Below are positions 35,385 through 45,236 of a DNA stretch of 64,000 bases, piece by piece. The DNA comes from G963669295 sp963669295 (GTDB taxonomy: Bacteria; Bacteroidota; Bacteroidia; Flavobacteriales_D; CALLUQ01): contig OY769938.1 in the NCBI GenBank assembly GCA_963669295.1, positions 1,116,001 to 1,180,000 on the forward strand, in the 5' to 3' direction. The translations under genes and the position numbers were made by a program. The notes under the pieces were generated by a model. That model was given only the letters and a program-made list of their open reading frames with translations. It ran no database searches and was not told the origin of the DNA. Positions within the stretch are counted from its first letter, which is position 1; every line of letters starts with the position of its first letter.

Positions 35385-38300
35385 CTATACCAAACGAACC
35401 ACAAAGTCGTCGTACTCCTGTTTTTTCTCATCATCGTTTACTTCCATCACTGCACCGATGCCTAATCCTGCTTCACCAGCTGCACTGTGGTCGGTTACTG
35501 TTTCGCTTTGCACCTCTACATTGTTGATGGTGAAGCTCAACGTATTTCCAGTGATTTTTAAGCGCACAACTGATCCATCAGCCACTCCAGCAACTGGAGT
35601 TCCCAGGGCAGTCCATACGCCACCAACTCTTTTGTAAAGCTGTGAGGTATCGTTATTGAAGCGCACAAAGTATCCATCGGCACCACTGTTTTGCACTCGT
35701 ACTCCAAGCGCACCAGTATTGTCGCCACTGTCCGATTCCACCACTTTCATTTCCACCTCGTAATCTGCTCCGGGGTACCCACCACTAATGTTAGCGGTAT
35801 AAAATGACCCTGTACTGTTATTGGATCCTACAGGACCACCCAATTTTAATGCAGTACCTGAACCTGCTTCAATGCCGTTACTTCCACCATTGTTAATGAC
35901 TTGCGTCCAGCTTAATCCGGTATCAGGTGCTTGTGTGTTTAACAATCCTGTTCCCGAAAATTTATCGAGGAACAAACGGGTTTGATCTTCCGCCAAACGC
36001 ACTTTAATGTTGTCTAGTTTTTGATTTTGTATCTTATCGCCAACCAGTATTACTGCTCCACATCCAAGCCCGGCCTTTCCTGCTCCCGAAATATCGATGT
36101 CCGTTTCTGAAAGAACGATGTCGTAATTCTCAAAGAAGGTCAGTGCATTGCCCACCACTTGCAATCGTGCTACCGAGTCGTTTGCAATGCCAGTTCCAGC
36201 TGCCCCCAGTGCTACCCAGGTGCCGCTTACCTTTTTATACAATTGAGAATTAACCTCATTGAAACGCACTGCATACATGTTATCGACATCTTGTATTCTT
36301 ACCGCAAGCACTATTGATTTAGGGTCAGTTGCTCCTTTTACTTGCGTAGCTTCAATGGCATAATCTGCATTTGGATATACTACCCCGGCATCTGCGGTAT
36401 ACAACACCCCAGTGCCATTTCCAACTACTCCACCACGCAAATCATCCGTCAATTCTTTCACCTCAAGGGTACCGCCACTTACCTGGATCAATTGTGTCCA
36501 CGAATCACCTCCATCGGGACTGTGTAATTCCAGTACGGTGTCTGTGGTTGCTTCCGTGAAGGAATCTTCAAACACACAGCCTATGGCAATGAATTCAATG
36601 TCTTCTACATCACTCACATCCAGGCCTGTTGTTTCTGTATCGCTTAAGCTCAAATTGACTACTTCAGCAACACTATCATTGACCTCTACGCTTCCAATAC
36701 CATTCACGATATCGATCAATCCAGCGTTAGAGACTATGGCACTTCCGCCGGCAAGGAGTGTTACATTGTCCTGGAAGTTCACATCAATGTCTCCAAAGTC
36801 GTTCTCGGCACGTACGGTAACTGAAACAGCTACTCCACGCAAGCTATCTTGTGGGTTAATGATGATGAATTTAGTGGCTGGTGCCAGCGCAAATACAACA
36901 TCTTGTACCGCACTCACATCCAATCCTGTGCTTTCCGAATCTATTAGCGAAAGGTTAACTGTTTCAGCGGACAAGTCGTTCACCTCTATCACTCCTGCTC
37001 CATTGATAATGTCTACCAGACCTCCAGCAGATGGCAATGTGGCACTGCCCGTTACCTGTAGAGTAACATCCTGGTTGTAGTTGGTATCCAGGTCGCCAAA
37101 ATCATTCTCCGCTCTCACCGTTACCATCACAGGTGCTCCTTGAACACTATCTGCAGGATCAACAATGACGAACTTCGTAGCTGCTGCCGGACCAAAGTCC
37201 ACATCTTCTACACTGCTAACATCCAACCCTGTAGCTTCCGTATCTACCAACGAGAGGGTCACTGTTTCCACCGTCAGGTCATGCACTTCGATGGTGCCCA
37301 CCCCGTTTACGATATCCACCAGGCCTCCAGCAGTAGGCAAAGTGGCATTTCCACTTACCTGTAGCGTTACATCCAGGTTGCAATTGATGTCAACCGTTCC
37401 CAGGTTGTTGTGCGCTTGAATGGTAACTGTTGTTGGAACTCCCTGGATACCATCAACTGGGTTGATGATGACAAATTGAGTAGCGGGGAGTAGCGTAAAT
37501 TCTACGTCCTGCGTTGAACTCACATCCAGCCCGGTGCTTTCCGAATCGAACAAGCCCAGTATGGCTACTTCTGGCACATTATCATTGATGTCGATGGTGC
37601 CCACACCATTCACAATATCAACCAATCCACTGGCTGGTAGGGTTACACCATTGCCACTAATGAGCAATGTAACATCGTCTTGAAAGTTGGTATCAACAGC
37701 TCCAAACTCGTTGATGGCTTGAACAGTTACCGTTATTGGCGTGCCCTGAGGGCCATCGGCAGGATCAATAATCTCAAACTTGATGGCCGGTGCAATGCCA
37801 AAGGTAATGGTCTCCGTTGCGCTAACATCCAACCCAGTACCTTCAGTATCAAGCAAACTTAATGTGATGGTTTCTGGTGTGTTGTCGTTAACGAGGATGA
37901 GTCCTCTTCCTCCAACAATGTTCACCAATGGGTTAATCATAAATGCATCGCCCGTTACCTGCAGTGTTACATTTTGATCAAAGTCAGCAATTACATTGTT
38001 GCTTTGATCCCTCACTTCTATCGTTACTTCTACAGGTATTCCCTGAACACTGTCTATAGGGTTTACAATGAAGTACGACAACACTTGCGTGGTGATTTGA
38101 CATACAGTACCAAAGGTGGTGGTTCGACCAGAAATGATCGGTCTAACACTTACGTCGTATGTTTTATTGTACTCCAATCCGTCAACCTCAAACAATGGGA
38201 ATTTTCCATCTGCATCGTCTCTCACATAAGTAGCACTGAATCCTGAGCCGGAGTGTTCAATCAAAAATTCGTATCCCACAGCACCTGAAATCAGGTCTAC

Positions 38301-41300
38301 CTCCAATGTGTCTTTTATGCTTACTTCTGTCATGTTACAGTGTGCATCAATTAGTTTGGTTGTAGGGGCTACCACATCAATTTCTACGATGACTTCATCC
38401 TTGGTAGGGTTATCTACTGCATACGCCTGTCCGTCGAATGTGAAGTACTGGAATCGAATGCGCAATGAAGTCGCTGTGATGTCGAAACTATCGTTCGACA
38501 AGAACACTTTCGAACCATCTTTAGAAATGATTGCTGAATAGCCTGGAACAGGTGTGCCTGTGATGTCCACTACCTGAATCGACTCCGCAAAAGCTACAGG
38601 ATCGTTGGCCTCCAACTTAGGATCATTAAACGGTTCTGGGTTCCTGATGAGGATTCCGATGACCTTAGGTGGTGCTCCACCAGTGCTTTCATCAGTGTCT
38701 CTAATCATCGTGAAATCGGTGGTCTCAGCTGGCTCAATTGCAGTGAGTCGCAGTGCACCGTCAATCAAACGATCATACGGGTGCATAAACTCCTGACGCA
38801 ATGGATCAGTATCTGCCATGGTATCATCGAAAATAGACTGCGCCACCTGTACTTCTGTTACCAGGTCAAAGTCTTTGTCTAAATCGAAGAAGGCTTCTCT
38901 AAATACCCCTGTTTCCTCTTGCGAAGCAAGTAAATAACTTTCTACTTGCTCTTTGAAGCACGCATAACGTGAGGTTTGGAAAGGATAGGTGTGTACCTCT
39001 CTGGTATCGCCTTTGTATATTGAATTGTAAATGGCTGTATACAACTTCAACGGTTTCAAGTCGCACATTTCAATCTCGAGGTTCATGCCTTGAGAGATCA
39101 TGTCTGTGATTTCTACACAATCCTGTCCGTTAATGAAATTGTTCAGCAAGGTTACATCCCTTTCCTGTCGACCAAACGAATTGACAGTCCATGTGGGCGT
39201 AATGGTACCCACACCATCTTCCTCAATGGGGTCTTTAATGATGACATCCAATGAAATGTTGATGGCCGGATCACCCTTGTATGCTCCAAAGTCGTTGAAC
39301 ATGGTGTACGCATGTGGGTAAATGAAGAACAACAATAACTTCGGACAATCGTAGAACAATGGTTTGGTGTTGAGTAAATTACCATTGGCTTCCGGGTACG
39401 ATTTTTCAAAATCGATGTACGGTTTTAGTTTGGCCAATGCAAACTCATCTTCCTGTTCTTGTGCTGCCAGGTTGAAATATTCCTGACGACGCGTATGCCA
39501 GTGTCCAATTGGACCTTCAGTTCTAAAGCCATAGTTGAAATAGTTCACATCGTTGGAAGTCAACGAAATGTCATCAATGGTTTTTAACTGGATGCAATAA
39601 GTGGTTCCAGGTCTCCAGATCGGTTTCAACGATTGGGTGATGGATTCAATCATCGCCTGCGTATCGAATACGATATCGTCAAACTCTGTGAGGTCAAGGT
39701 TCAATTCGAACTCTTCCTGACTCAAGTAGCACATCTCAAAGAAATAGGCCAAACAGCTGTTTAAGCTGGTATCCTGACTCGTGGTATCGCATACCGTGTT
39801 GATGTAATCGTTGATGTTATCGATTTGTTGTTGCAATGCATCTAATGCTGCTTGTTTTTCTTCTATTCGGCTACAATAAATCTGAACAATTGGTGCCGAT
39901 GGATCGTTTACAGCATCACATCTTCGTTGCAAGCTAAACAGTTGCTTGCTACACTTTGCCTGTTCTTTTAACAGTTGTTCTAACTGCTGCTTTAACTCTT
40001 CACAAATCTCTTCTTTGCAGTTTTCTATACTGTCGGTACAGTGAACAATCGGATAGCAATCTGAACATCCTCTTAATCGAATGATTGTTCCATCCTGGAA
40101 TACTCCTGAAATGAGGAACTTAAAGTTATCGCCTGCTACCAGGTTGTCGGTATCGATGGCGATGTCGGTAAACCCTACGATCTTTCCAAGAATGTCAGCA
40201 TTACCCCCATCAACAAGCTCAAGGGTTAATCGACAGAATGCTCGCTCGTTTCCAATGTAGGCCACCATGCCATTAAACCCTGCTGTTTGCAATGCATTGG
40301 GTGGTGCCCAGTAGAAGTGTGGTCCCGACACATATTTTTGTAGGTTAGGTGAGTAGTGCTGTACATAAGGTGGTTTCAGCAACGACACGAACGATTGGCT
40401 TAACAACAATCCTTGTTTTGCAATTACGTTTAGCAATTCCTCTAAATCTTGTGCTTCTGCTGTGAGTTCTCCACAATCTAAAGTACCGGCTGCTTTGCAA
40501 TCACCCACTTCAATCAATACACGCTCTACAGGTGCATCATTGTCTTCATAAATAATTTCATGCACCAGGTCGCCAGGCGTTACCGCACGTGTTTCCAACA
40601 AATGGTATTCTACTAGCGGAACTCCATTCAAGTCAACTTCTCCTTTCACTTTCCGCTTTTCAAAATAAGATGCGGTAATCTCATCGGTACAGGTCAACAT
40701 CTTCAATACCACACACGATGTAGGTTGTTGGAACAAGATTTCAATTTGTGTTCCAGGCTCCAGTACCAAACCATTGGTTAAGTCGAATGGGTTAGCAATG
40801 GGTTGCACGCTTCCATCTTCCCCAATGATTTGAAACAATACTTCATCATGGAATTGCAATTGGTTGGCTGCAACGGTATCGCCATTGTAATCATCGAAGT
40901 TGAAGCAATGTTTTTCAATGGCTTCAGGCGGACAGAAGATATCACTAGTCATTACGCCATAGTCTTCTAATACTACAGGCGTATTGCTCCCCTGCCTGGT
41001 CCACTCCAGTGGGCTTTGCGACAACATGGTAATTTTGTTCACCTTGTTGCCAGAAGTTGCCAATTGCCACCAGCCATTTTTTCTATTGGCTGGAGCTGGT
41101 AAGGTAACGCCTATGCCTGAAGCTGTTAACGGTGTTAATGCTTCGTACACGTCATAATCGTCCCACGCCCCGGTAGAGGTGTTCCAGAATTTCACTGCTA
41201 CGTTGTCTACAATGAACTGGTGTGCTACCTGATCCAATTTGCCTTTTTTCTGTGGTACTTTATCGGTGTTCCCTCCGCCATTGGTTCCACCAATTTGAAC

Positions 41301-44300
41301 CACGTTGGATGAAGCTTTCACGTACTTCAAAAATTCGAAGTCGATATAGGTATCTACTGGAATAATGTATGGGCCTACTCCATTCGCATCGGTCACTTCA
41401 ATGTCGGCAGGGTTAGGCAATGTTGCTCCTGTTGAAAGGTATAACGAGTAGCTTTCGTCGGTAACAATGTGTCGTCCCTTCGCTCCTTTATCGCCCGCTT
41501 CGTGCAATGGAATGGGTGTGGTATTGGGTTGATCGTCGAAGATCCATGTAAATTCAATTTTACCACAAACTTCAAAGGTTTTGATCCAAAGGTTGATTTC
41601 GATACACGCTTCGAGGAAACCTGTGATGAAGAATGGGTTGGATACTTCAGCTGCCATACCCAATGCGGCAGTGATGTTAATGCCAATGCCAAAGGCCCTC
41701 AGTTCTACCCGGCCTCCAATTTGAATGGAAGCACCCACTTGTAGTGGTTTGTAGTTCAGCTTACCCAACACGTCGAGGTAGGCCGATAATTTGGCGGAGA
41801 GCACTCCTCCAGCCAGGGAGTATTCCTGATCGAAGGATATCCCTGCTCCCGTTTTAATTCCAGCAGAGTTCAGCATGAGGAAAGCATACACTTCAAACTC
41901 AAGTGCTTTCTTAAAGAGCAATCCTCTAATCGGTGCCACATCGGTACCCAGGTGGATGTACCATGCATTGGCATTGCCAAAGAAGAACGCCATTCTAATT
42001 TCGGCATCCAACTCAAGGATATCGCCATTGCCTTCTTTGATGTCGTAGTTGACGCCTGCACCAACGGTAATCGAATCGCTGGTAATGGCCAGGATGAAGC
42101 TGAAAGGGGGATCTTCCGTACTGGTCAGTTTCAACCGCTCTTTGGCCACCTGGAATTGTCCTTGAATTAAGAACACTTCAGGCAGTGAAAGCAAGAGGAA
42201 TACTTTGCTGGAGAAAGCCTTTTTCTCTTGAGGTTCTACCGTAGCAATGGATGCTCCAACGCCCACCGAAAAGCCGTCTTCCAACGCAAATTTACTGACC
42301 TGCACTCCTTCTTGATAGTCGGGTGCTATTTTGGCTTTGTAATAAGGGTACCAGTGTGGCCCTACAGGCACACCTGCAGCTTCCTGGCTGGCCACATACT
42401 TTTGTCCAAACAGTCCTCTAAAGCCATATATTCCCAGCCCTGTAGGCCCTAATGTGATGGGCGAAGGCAGTTCGATTCCCACATCAATTAAGAAGGCAGG
42501 TACTTTCGGGTTCAAGCGCATGGCTGCAGCTCCAGCAATGCCTGCTTTGGGCAGGTCGAAAGAAACGCCACCGATGTACTCCTGTCCGTTGGGCGTGTCT
42601 TTTGCCGATAGGTACCCACTCAATAACAAGGCTGCCTTTTCTGGCGATACATTGCCTGGAATGATCAGGTCGATGCGGATGCTTTCAATACGCATGAAGA
42701 AATGGAAAGGTTTGCCCGCCCCATTGTCGATGGTGAAATAGAACTTAATGCCATCACCACGAGCATCTACTCCTCCTGGATTAACATTCACTCCCCCATC
42801 AAATCCGATGTAAAGGTATTTCCTGATTTGATCGATGTGGAATTGTTCGTGTGAACCGAAGTGCAATGCCGTTACCGACAATTCTACCGGTCCTACTTTT
42901 ACTGCTTTTGGTTCGGGCAGTACAATGGTACCGCCACCAATAAACTGGATGCTGCCATCATCGTATACCACCAATTTCTTGATTTGAATCGGATCGGGAA
43001 TTACACCTGACAATGCGGAGTTGGTGATGAGTACTTCGCCTACCAATTCGAGGAAGAAGCGGTCATCGTCTCTGCCCACTGCCAATTCAAATACAGTCAG
43101 TTCAAATACATTGGGAATACAAATCGGAATGCCGTCGTCTTCTCTTCCCGTAATTTTAAAGTCGCCATCTTCTTTAAAGTTGGCTTCAATTTCTATTTTG
43201 GCTGGGTTACCTGCCCCATCTTCAAACTTTGGAATGGTGACCGAACCTTTTACATTCGAGCTAATGATGGAGTTTTGTTGAAACTCCATATCAAACAAGC
43301 TAAAGCCTAAGGTAAAACCTGGCTTATTAGGGTCGGTATCTGAGCCTCCCAGGGTAAACAACAACTCCGGATCGGGAGTTGGCCCAATGGCTTCTAATCC
43401 AACTACGCCCGAAATACCCCCTGTTCCAAGGATGAGGTTACGACCAAAAATTTGCAGGGTGGTACCCGTATCGTCTTGCTTGAACCACTTCGCCGGCAAG
43501 CCGATCTCCGCTTCTTCAATGAATACTCCTACAAAGTCTTCAGGGCGGCCATCGGCCACTGCTTCAGGAATGTTTTTGGTACGGCTTAAGTCGAGTTTTA
43601 AGTTGGTAAAGCCCAACGTTAATCCTGTTTTACCGATTTGAGACTTAGTAAAGTCAAATGAGTTTTCTCCAAAAAACTCCAACCCTTTTTCGGTGGTGTA
43701 TTGCACACTACCCACGTTGTAGGTTAAACGCGATTGGAAAGGCTCAGGCAACGGCTCTCCCTCATCAGTGCCTGGATCGAGGTTGGCGGATGTTTCCAGT
43801 GGAATTAACCACTTGCGCGGAAACTCAATGGCCAGGTCAATTTCGTTGATTGCCAGTAAAATGTCTGGTTTGAATAACTCCAAAATGTTTTCAAAACTGA
43901 TTTCACCCAACAGTCTTGAAAACAATGCTTTTACATTGTCTAAAATTTCAGGAATTCCTCCTACCACTTCAGACATGAAATCGTCGAACACTACCTGGAA
44001 CACATCGAGGTCCAGCTCCTGAATTTGTTCCACCAGGCTGGCAATTTGATCTGCCTGAGGGCTACTGATTACTTCCAATGCCTCATCATTCAACTCGTTG
44101 AACTGGTCGACAAATGCCTGTACCGAATCGTCAAAGTCGCCTAAAAGAATTTCAATCAACTCCGTCATTATCTCTTGCTCATCCAATCCGAGGATATCGA
44201 GGAACATGTTGAAAAATGCCAACGGGTCATCGGTAAAGGTGCCCAGGTCGAATCCCTGAATGAATTTCAATATCTCAATATTGATGCCTACCGAAATGGG

Positions 44301-44576
44301 AATTTCAGTGGTTAGTGTCGCATCATTGCCAGGGTTTACCACCAAGCGCATGCCATCGGTTCCGGGAATTTCAATGCCCAAACGTCCGTATGCTACCAGT
44401 GTTAAACTGTAAAACTTATTGCCGCTATCCGAACTTACATTAACTTGAAAGTCTTTGTAGTAAAGTCCTTTTAATACTGCGTCTAACCCATCTTCAATAA
44501 ACCCTAAATTGTCTATTGGAATTTGATCTAAATTGATCAACGTTGTTACCGATGGATAAAATGTATCGCTTGCCAT
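35385..44576 (-). CDS. 3063-residue mosaic giant protein
   Basis: No signal peptide. Residues 1 to about 1060 form a long series of amphipathic beta strands (alternating hydrophobic/polar, Gly-rich turns), possibly an elongated beta groove or solenoid. Next come mixed domains. A coiled-coil-like Glu/Gln/Leu stretch (about 1515-1585, CEELKQQLEQLLKEQAKC) is Cys-rich. A region with TTYCIQLKT and YGFRTEGPIGHW follows. From about 2165 to 2668 there are five Ig-like repeats of ~100 residues, each opening FxIxxPxDxxxG. The C-terminus is two related ~195-residue jelly-roll-like domains with the shared motif QLYKxVxGxWxALG. No catalytic motif was found. It is the largest member of the operon and probably its scaffold (inference). 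Confidence 0.8.
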   Translation of the reverse strand: MASDTFYPSVTTLINLDQIPIDNLGFIEDGLDAVLKGLYYKDFQVNVSSDSGNKFYSLTLVAYGRLGIEIPGTDGMRLVVNPGNDATLTTEIPISVGINIEILKFIQGFDLGTFTDDPLAFFNMFLDILGLDEQEIMTELIEILLGDFDDSVQAFVDQFNELNDEALEVISSPQADQIASLVEQIQELDLDVFQVVFDDFMSEVVGGIPEILDNVKALFSRLLGEISFENILELFKPDILLAINEIDLAIEFPRKWLIPLETSANLDPGTDEGEPLPEPFQSRLTYNVGSVQYTTEKGLEFFGENSFDFTKSQIGKTGLTLGFTNLKLDLSRTKNIPEAVADGRPEDFVGVFIEEAEIGLPAKWFKQDDTGTTLQIFGRNLILGTGGISGVVGLEAIGPTPDPELLFTLGGSDTDPNKPGFTLGFSLFDMEFQQNSIISSNVKGSVTIPKFEDGAGNPAKIEIEANFKEDGDFKITGREDDGIPICIPNVFELTVFELAVGRDDDRFFLELVGEVLITNSALSGVIPDPIQIKKLVVYDDGSIQFIGGGTIVLPEPKAVKVGPVELSVTALHFGSHEQFHIDQIRKYLYIGFDGGVNVNPGGVDARGDGIKFYFTIDNGAGKPFHFFMRIESIRIDLIIPGNVSPEKAALLLSGYLSAKDTPNGQEYIGGVSFDLPKAGIAGAAAMRLNPKVPAFLIDVGIELPSPITLGPTGLGIYGFRGLFGQKYVASQEAAGVPVGPHWYPYYKAKIAPDYQEGVQVSKFALEDGFSVGVGASIATVEPQEKKAFSSKVFLLLSLPEVFLIQGQFQVAKERLKLTSTEDPPFSFILAITSDSITVGAGVNYDIKEGNGDILELDAEIRMAFFFGNANAWYIHLGTDVAPIRGLLFKKALEFEVYAFLMLNSAGIKTGAGISFDQEYSLAGGVLSAKLSAYLDVLGKLNYKPLQVGASIQIGGRVELRAFGIGINITAALGMAAEVSNPFFITGFLEACIEINLWIKTFEVCGKIEFTWIFDDQPNTTPIPLHEAGDKGAKGRHIVTDESYSLYLSTGATLPNPADIEVTDANGVGPYIIPVDTYIDFEFLKYVKASSNVVQIGGTNGGGNTDKVPQKKGKLDQVAHQFIVDNVAVKFWNTSTGAWDDYDVYEALTPLTASGIGVTLPAPANRKNGWWQLATSGNKVNKITMLSQSPLEWTRQGSNTPVVLEDYGVMTSDIFCPPEAIEKHCFNFDDYNGDTVAANQLQFHDEVLFQIIGEDGSVQPIANPFDLTNGLVLEPGTQIEILFQQPTSCVVLKMLTCTDEITASYFEKRKVKGEVDLNGVPLVEYHLLETRAVTPGDLVHEIIYEDNDAPVERVLIEVGDCKAAGTLDCGELTAEAQDLEELLNVIAKQGLLLSQSFVSLLKPPYVQHYSPNLQKYVSGPHFYWAPPNALQTAGFNGMVAYIGNERAFCRLTLELVDGGNADILGKIVGFTDIAIDTDNLVAGDNFKFLISGVFQDGTIIRLRGCSDCYPIVHCTDSIENCKEEICEELKQQLEQLLKEQAKCSKQLFSLQRRCDAVNDPSAPIVQIYCSRIEEKQAALDALQQQIDNINDYINTVCDTTSQDTSLNSCLAYFFEMCYLSQEEFELNLDLTEFDDIVFDTQAMIESITQSLKPIWRPGTTYCIQLKTIDDISLTSNDVNYFNYGFRTEGPIGHWHTRRQEYFNLAAQEQEDEFALAKLKPYIDFEKSYPEANGNLLNTKPLFYDCPKLLLFFIYPHAYTMFNDFGAYKGDPAINISLDVIIKDPIEEDGVGTITPTWTVNSFGRQERDVTLLNNFINGQDCVEITDMISQGMNLEIEMCDLKPLKLYTAIYNSIYKGDTREVHTYPFQTSRYACFKEQVESYLLASQEETGVFREAFFDLDKDFDLVTEVQVAQSIFDDTMADTDPLRQEFMHPYDRLIDGALRLTAIEPAETTDFTMIRDTDESTGGAPPKVIGILIRNPEPFNDPKLEANDPVAFAESIQVVDITGTPVPGYSAIISKDGSKVFLSNDSFDITATSLRIRFQYFTFDGQAYAVDNPTKDEVIVEIDVVAPTTKLIDAHCNMTEVSIKDTLEVDLISGAVGYEFLIEHSGSGFSATYVRDDADGKFPLFEVDGLEYNKTYDVSVRPIISGRTTTFGTVCQITTQVLSYFIVNPIDSVQGIPVEVTIEVRDQSNNVIADFDQNVTLQVTGDAFMINPLVNIVGGRGLILVNDNTPETITLSLLDTEGTGLDVSATETITFGIAPAIKFEIIDPADGPQGTPITVTVQAINEFGAVDTNFQDDVTLLISGNGVTLPASGLVDIVNGVGTIDINDNVPEVAILGLFDSESTGLDVSSTQDVEFTLLPATQFVIINPVDGIQGVPTTVTIQAHNNLGTVDINCNLDVTLQVSGNATLPTAGGLVDIVNGVGTIEVHDLTVETVTLSLVDTEATGLDVSSVEDVDFGPAAATKFVIVDPADSVQGAPVMVTVRAENDFGDLDTNYNQDVTLQVTGSATLPSAGGLVDIINGAGVIEVNDLSAETVNLSLIDSESTGLDVSAVQDVVFALAPATKFIIINPQDSLRGVAVSVTVRAENDFGDIDVNFQDNVTLLAGGSAIVSNAGLIDIVNGIGSVEVNDSVAEVVNLSLSDTETTGLDVSDVEDIEFIAIGCVFEDSFTEATTDTVLELHSPDGGDSWTQLIQVSGGTLEVKELTDDLRGGVVGNGTGVLYTADAGVVYPNADYAIEATQVKGATDPKSIVLAVRIQDVDNMYAVRFNEVNSQLYKKVSGTWVALGAAGTGIANDSVARLQVVGNALTFFENYDIVLSETDIDISGAGKAGLGCGAVILVGDKIQNQKLDNIKVRLAEDQTRLFLDKFSGTGLLNTQAPDTGLSWTQVINNGGSNGIEAGSGTALKLGGPVGSNNSTGSFYTANISGGYPGADYEVEMKVVESDSGDNTGALGVRVQNSGADGYFVRFNNDTSQLYKRVGGVWTALGTPVAGVADGSVVRLKITGNTLSFTINNVEVQSETVTDHSAAGEAGLGIGAVMEVNDDEKKQEYDDFVVRLV
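36570..38090 (-). repeat. Five Ig-like repeats within the 3063-residue protein
   Basis: Five consecutive units of about 290-310 bp. Each encodes an opening FVIxxPxDSxQGxPVxVTV, a VTLQVxGxA strand and a closing TGLDVSxxxDVxF. The DNA copies have clearly diverged from one another (no long identical stretches), unlike the adhesin array. Confidence 0.85.
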
Positions 44577-44616
44577 AATCTCAACTGCTTAAATCATTAA
44601 TATTTACTTCAACTCC

Positions 44617-45234
44617 TTAATTGTTCTCCTCTTTCATCCAGGTTTTAGGAGTAATGTTAATTGGCGTGGCCCCTGAAGCCCATGTTTTTTTAATCGTTTG
44701 CCAATCCATGTATTCGTCCACATCAATACGATAGGTCCCCGGACGGAAAGGGATGCTATCAAGTACAAACAGGGATGTTTGCATTTGTTTTTTGGTGAGG
44801 CTATCGAGTTTTTTGGTAATGCCCGGAATACCATGCAGATTAACGATCACTTCTTTTCTCTTTTTGTTGATTTTTATTTGAAGTGGGTTTTCCCTGTACA
44901 TGCCCTCTAATTCCGCATGATAGATGTAACGATAATACGCTGGTGCCTGCATTCCGTCACAGTTAATACTTTTGGTATCTGCTGAGCTGCTGAACAAATA
45001 ATGTATTTCGTTACTCATGCTATTGTAGCAACTGGCTGGTTCCATTGTGTTGACCGTTACTTTATACTTTTTCACCATCTTTTCCGACATGTCGATGTTT
45101 CCTGATTTATTCATCACAGAAAAATTGAGTTTAACGGTTTGGTGATTCAATCCAAAGTTGGGTTGTGCTGTTGCTATGCTCCCCAGCAAAAGTCCTAAAA
45201 CAATGGTGCTGTATGTTTTTATGCTCTTCTTCAT
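44617..45234 (-). CDS. Small exported protein of unknown function
   Basis: About 205 residues from the ATG at 45234, chosen because it gives a standard signal peptide (MKKSIKTYSTIVLGLLLGSIATAQ). In-frame ATGs at 45240 and 45246 would add only two to four residues. The mature part is beta-rich with two cysteines in the middle (Cys in PASCYNS and SINCDG) and a LFVLDSIPFRPGTYRIDVDEY segment. It starts 2 bp after the stop of the pyroglutamyl-peptidase-like gene. It is one of only two genes in the operon with an export signal, so it may be the envelope partner of the non-exported giants (inference). No family recognised. Confidence 0.75.
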   Translation of the reverse strand: MKKSIKTYSTIVLGLLLGSIATAQPNFGLNHQTVKLNFSVMNKSGNIDMSEKMVKKYKVTVNTMEPASCYNSMSNEIHYLFSSSADTKSINCDGMQAPAYYRYIYHAELEGMYRENPLQIKINKKRKEVIVNLHGIPGITKKLDSLTKKQMQTSLFVLDSIPFRPGTYRIDVDEYMDWQTIKKTWASGATPINITPKTWMKEENN

Positions 45235-45236
45235 TA

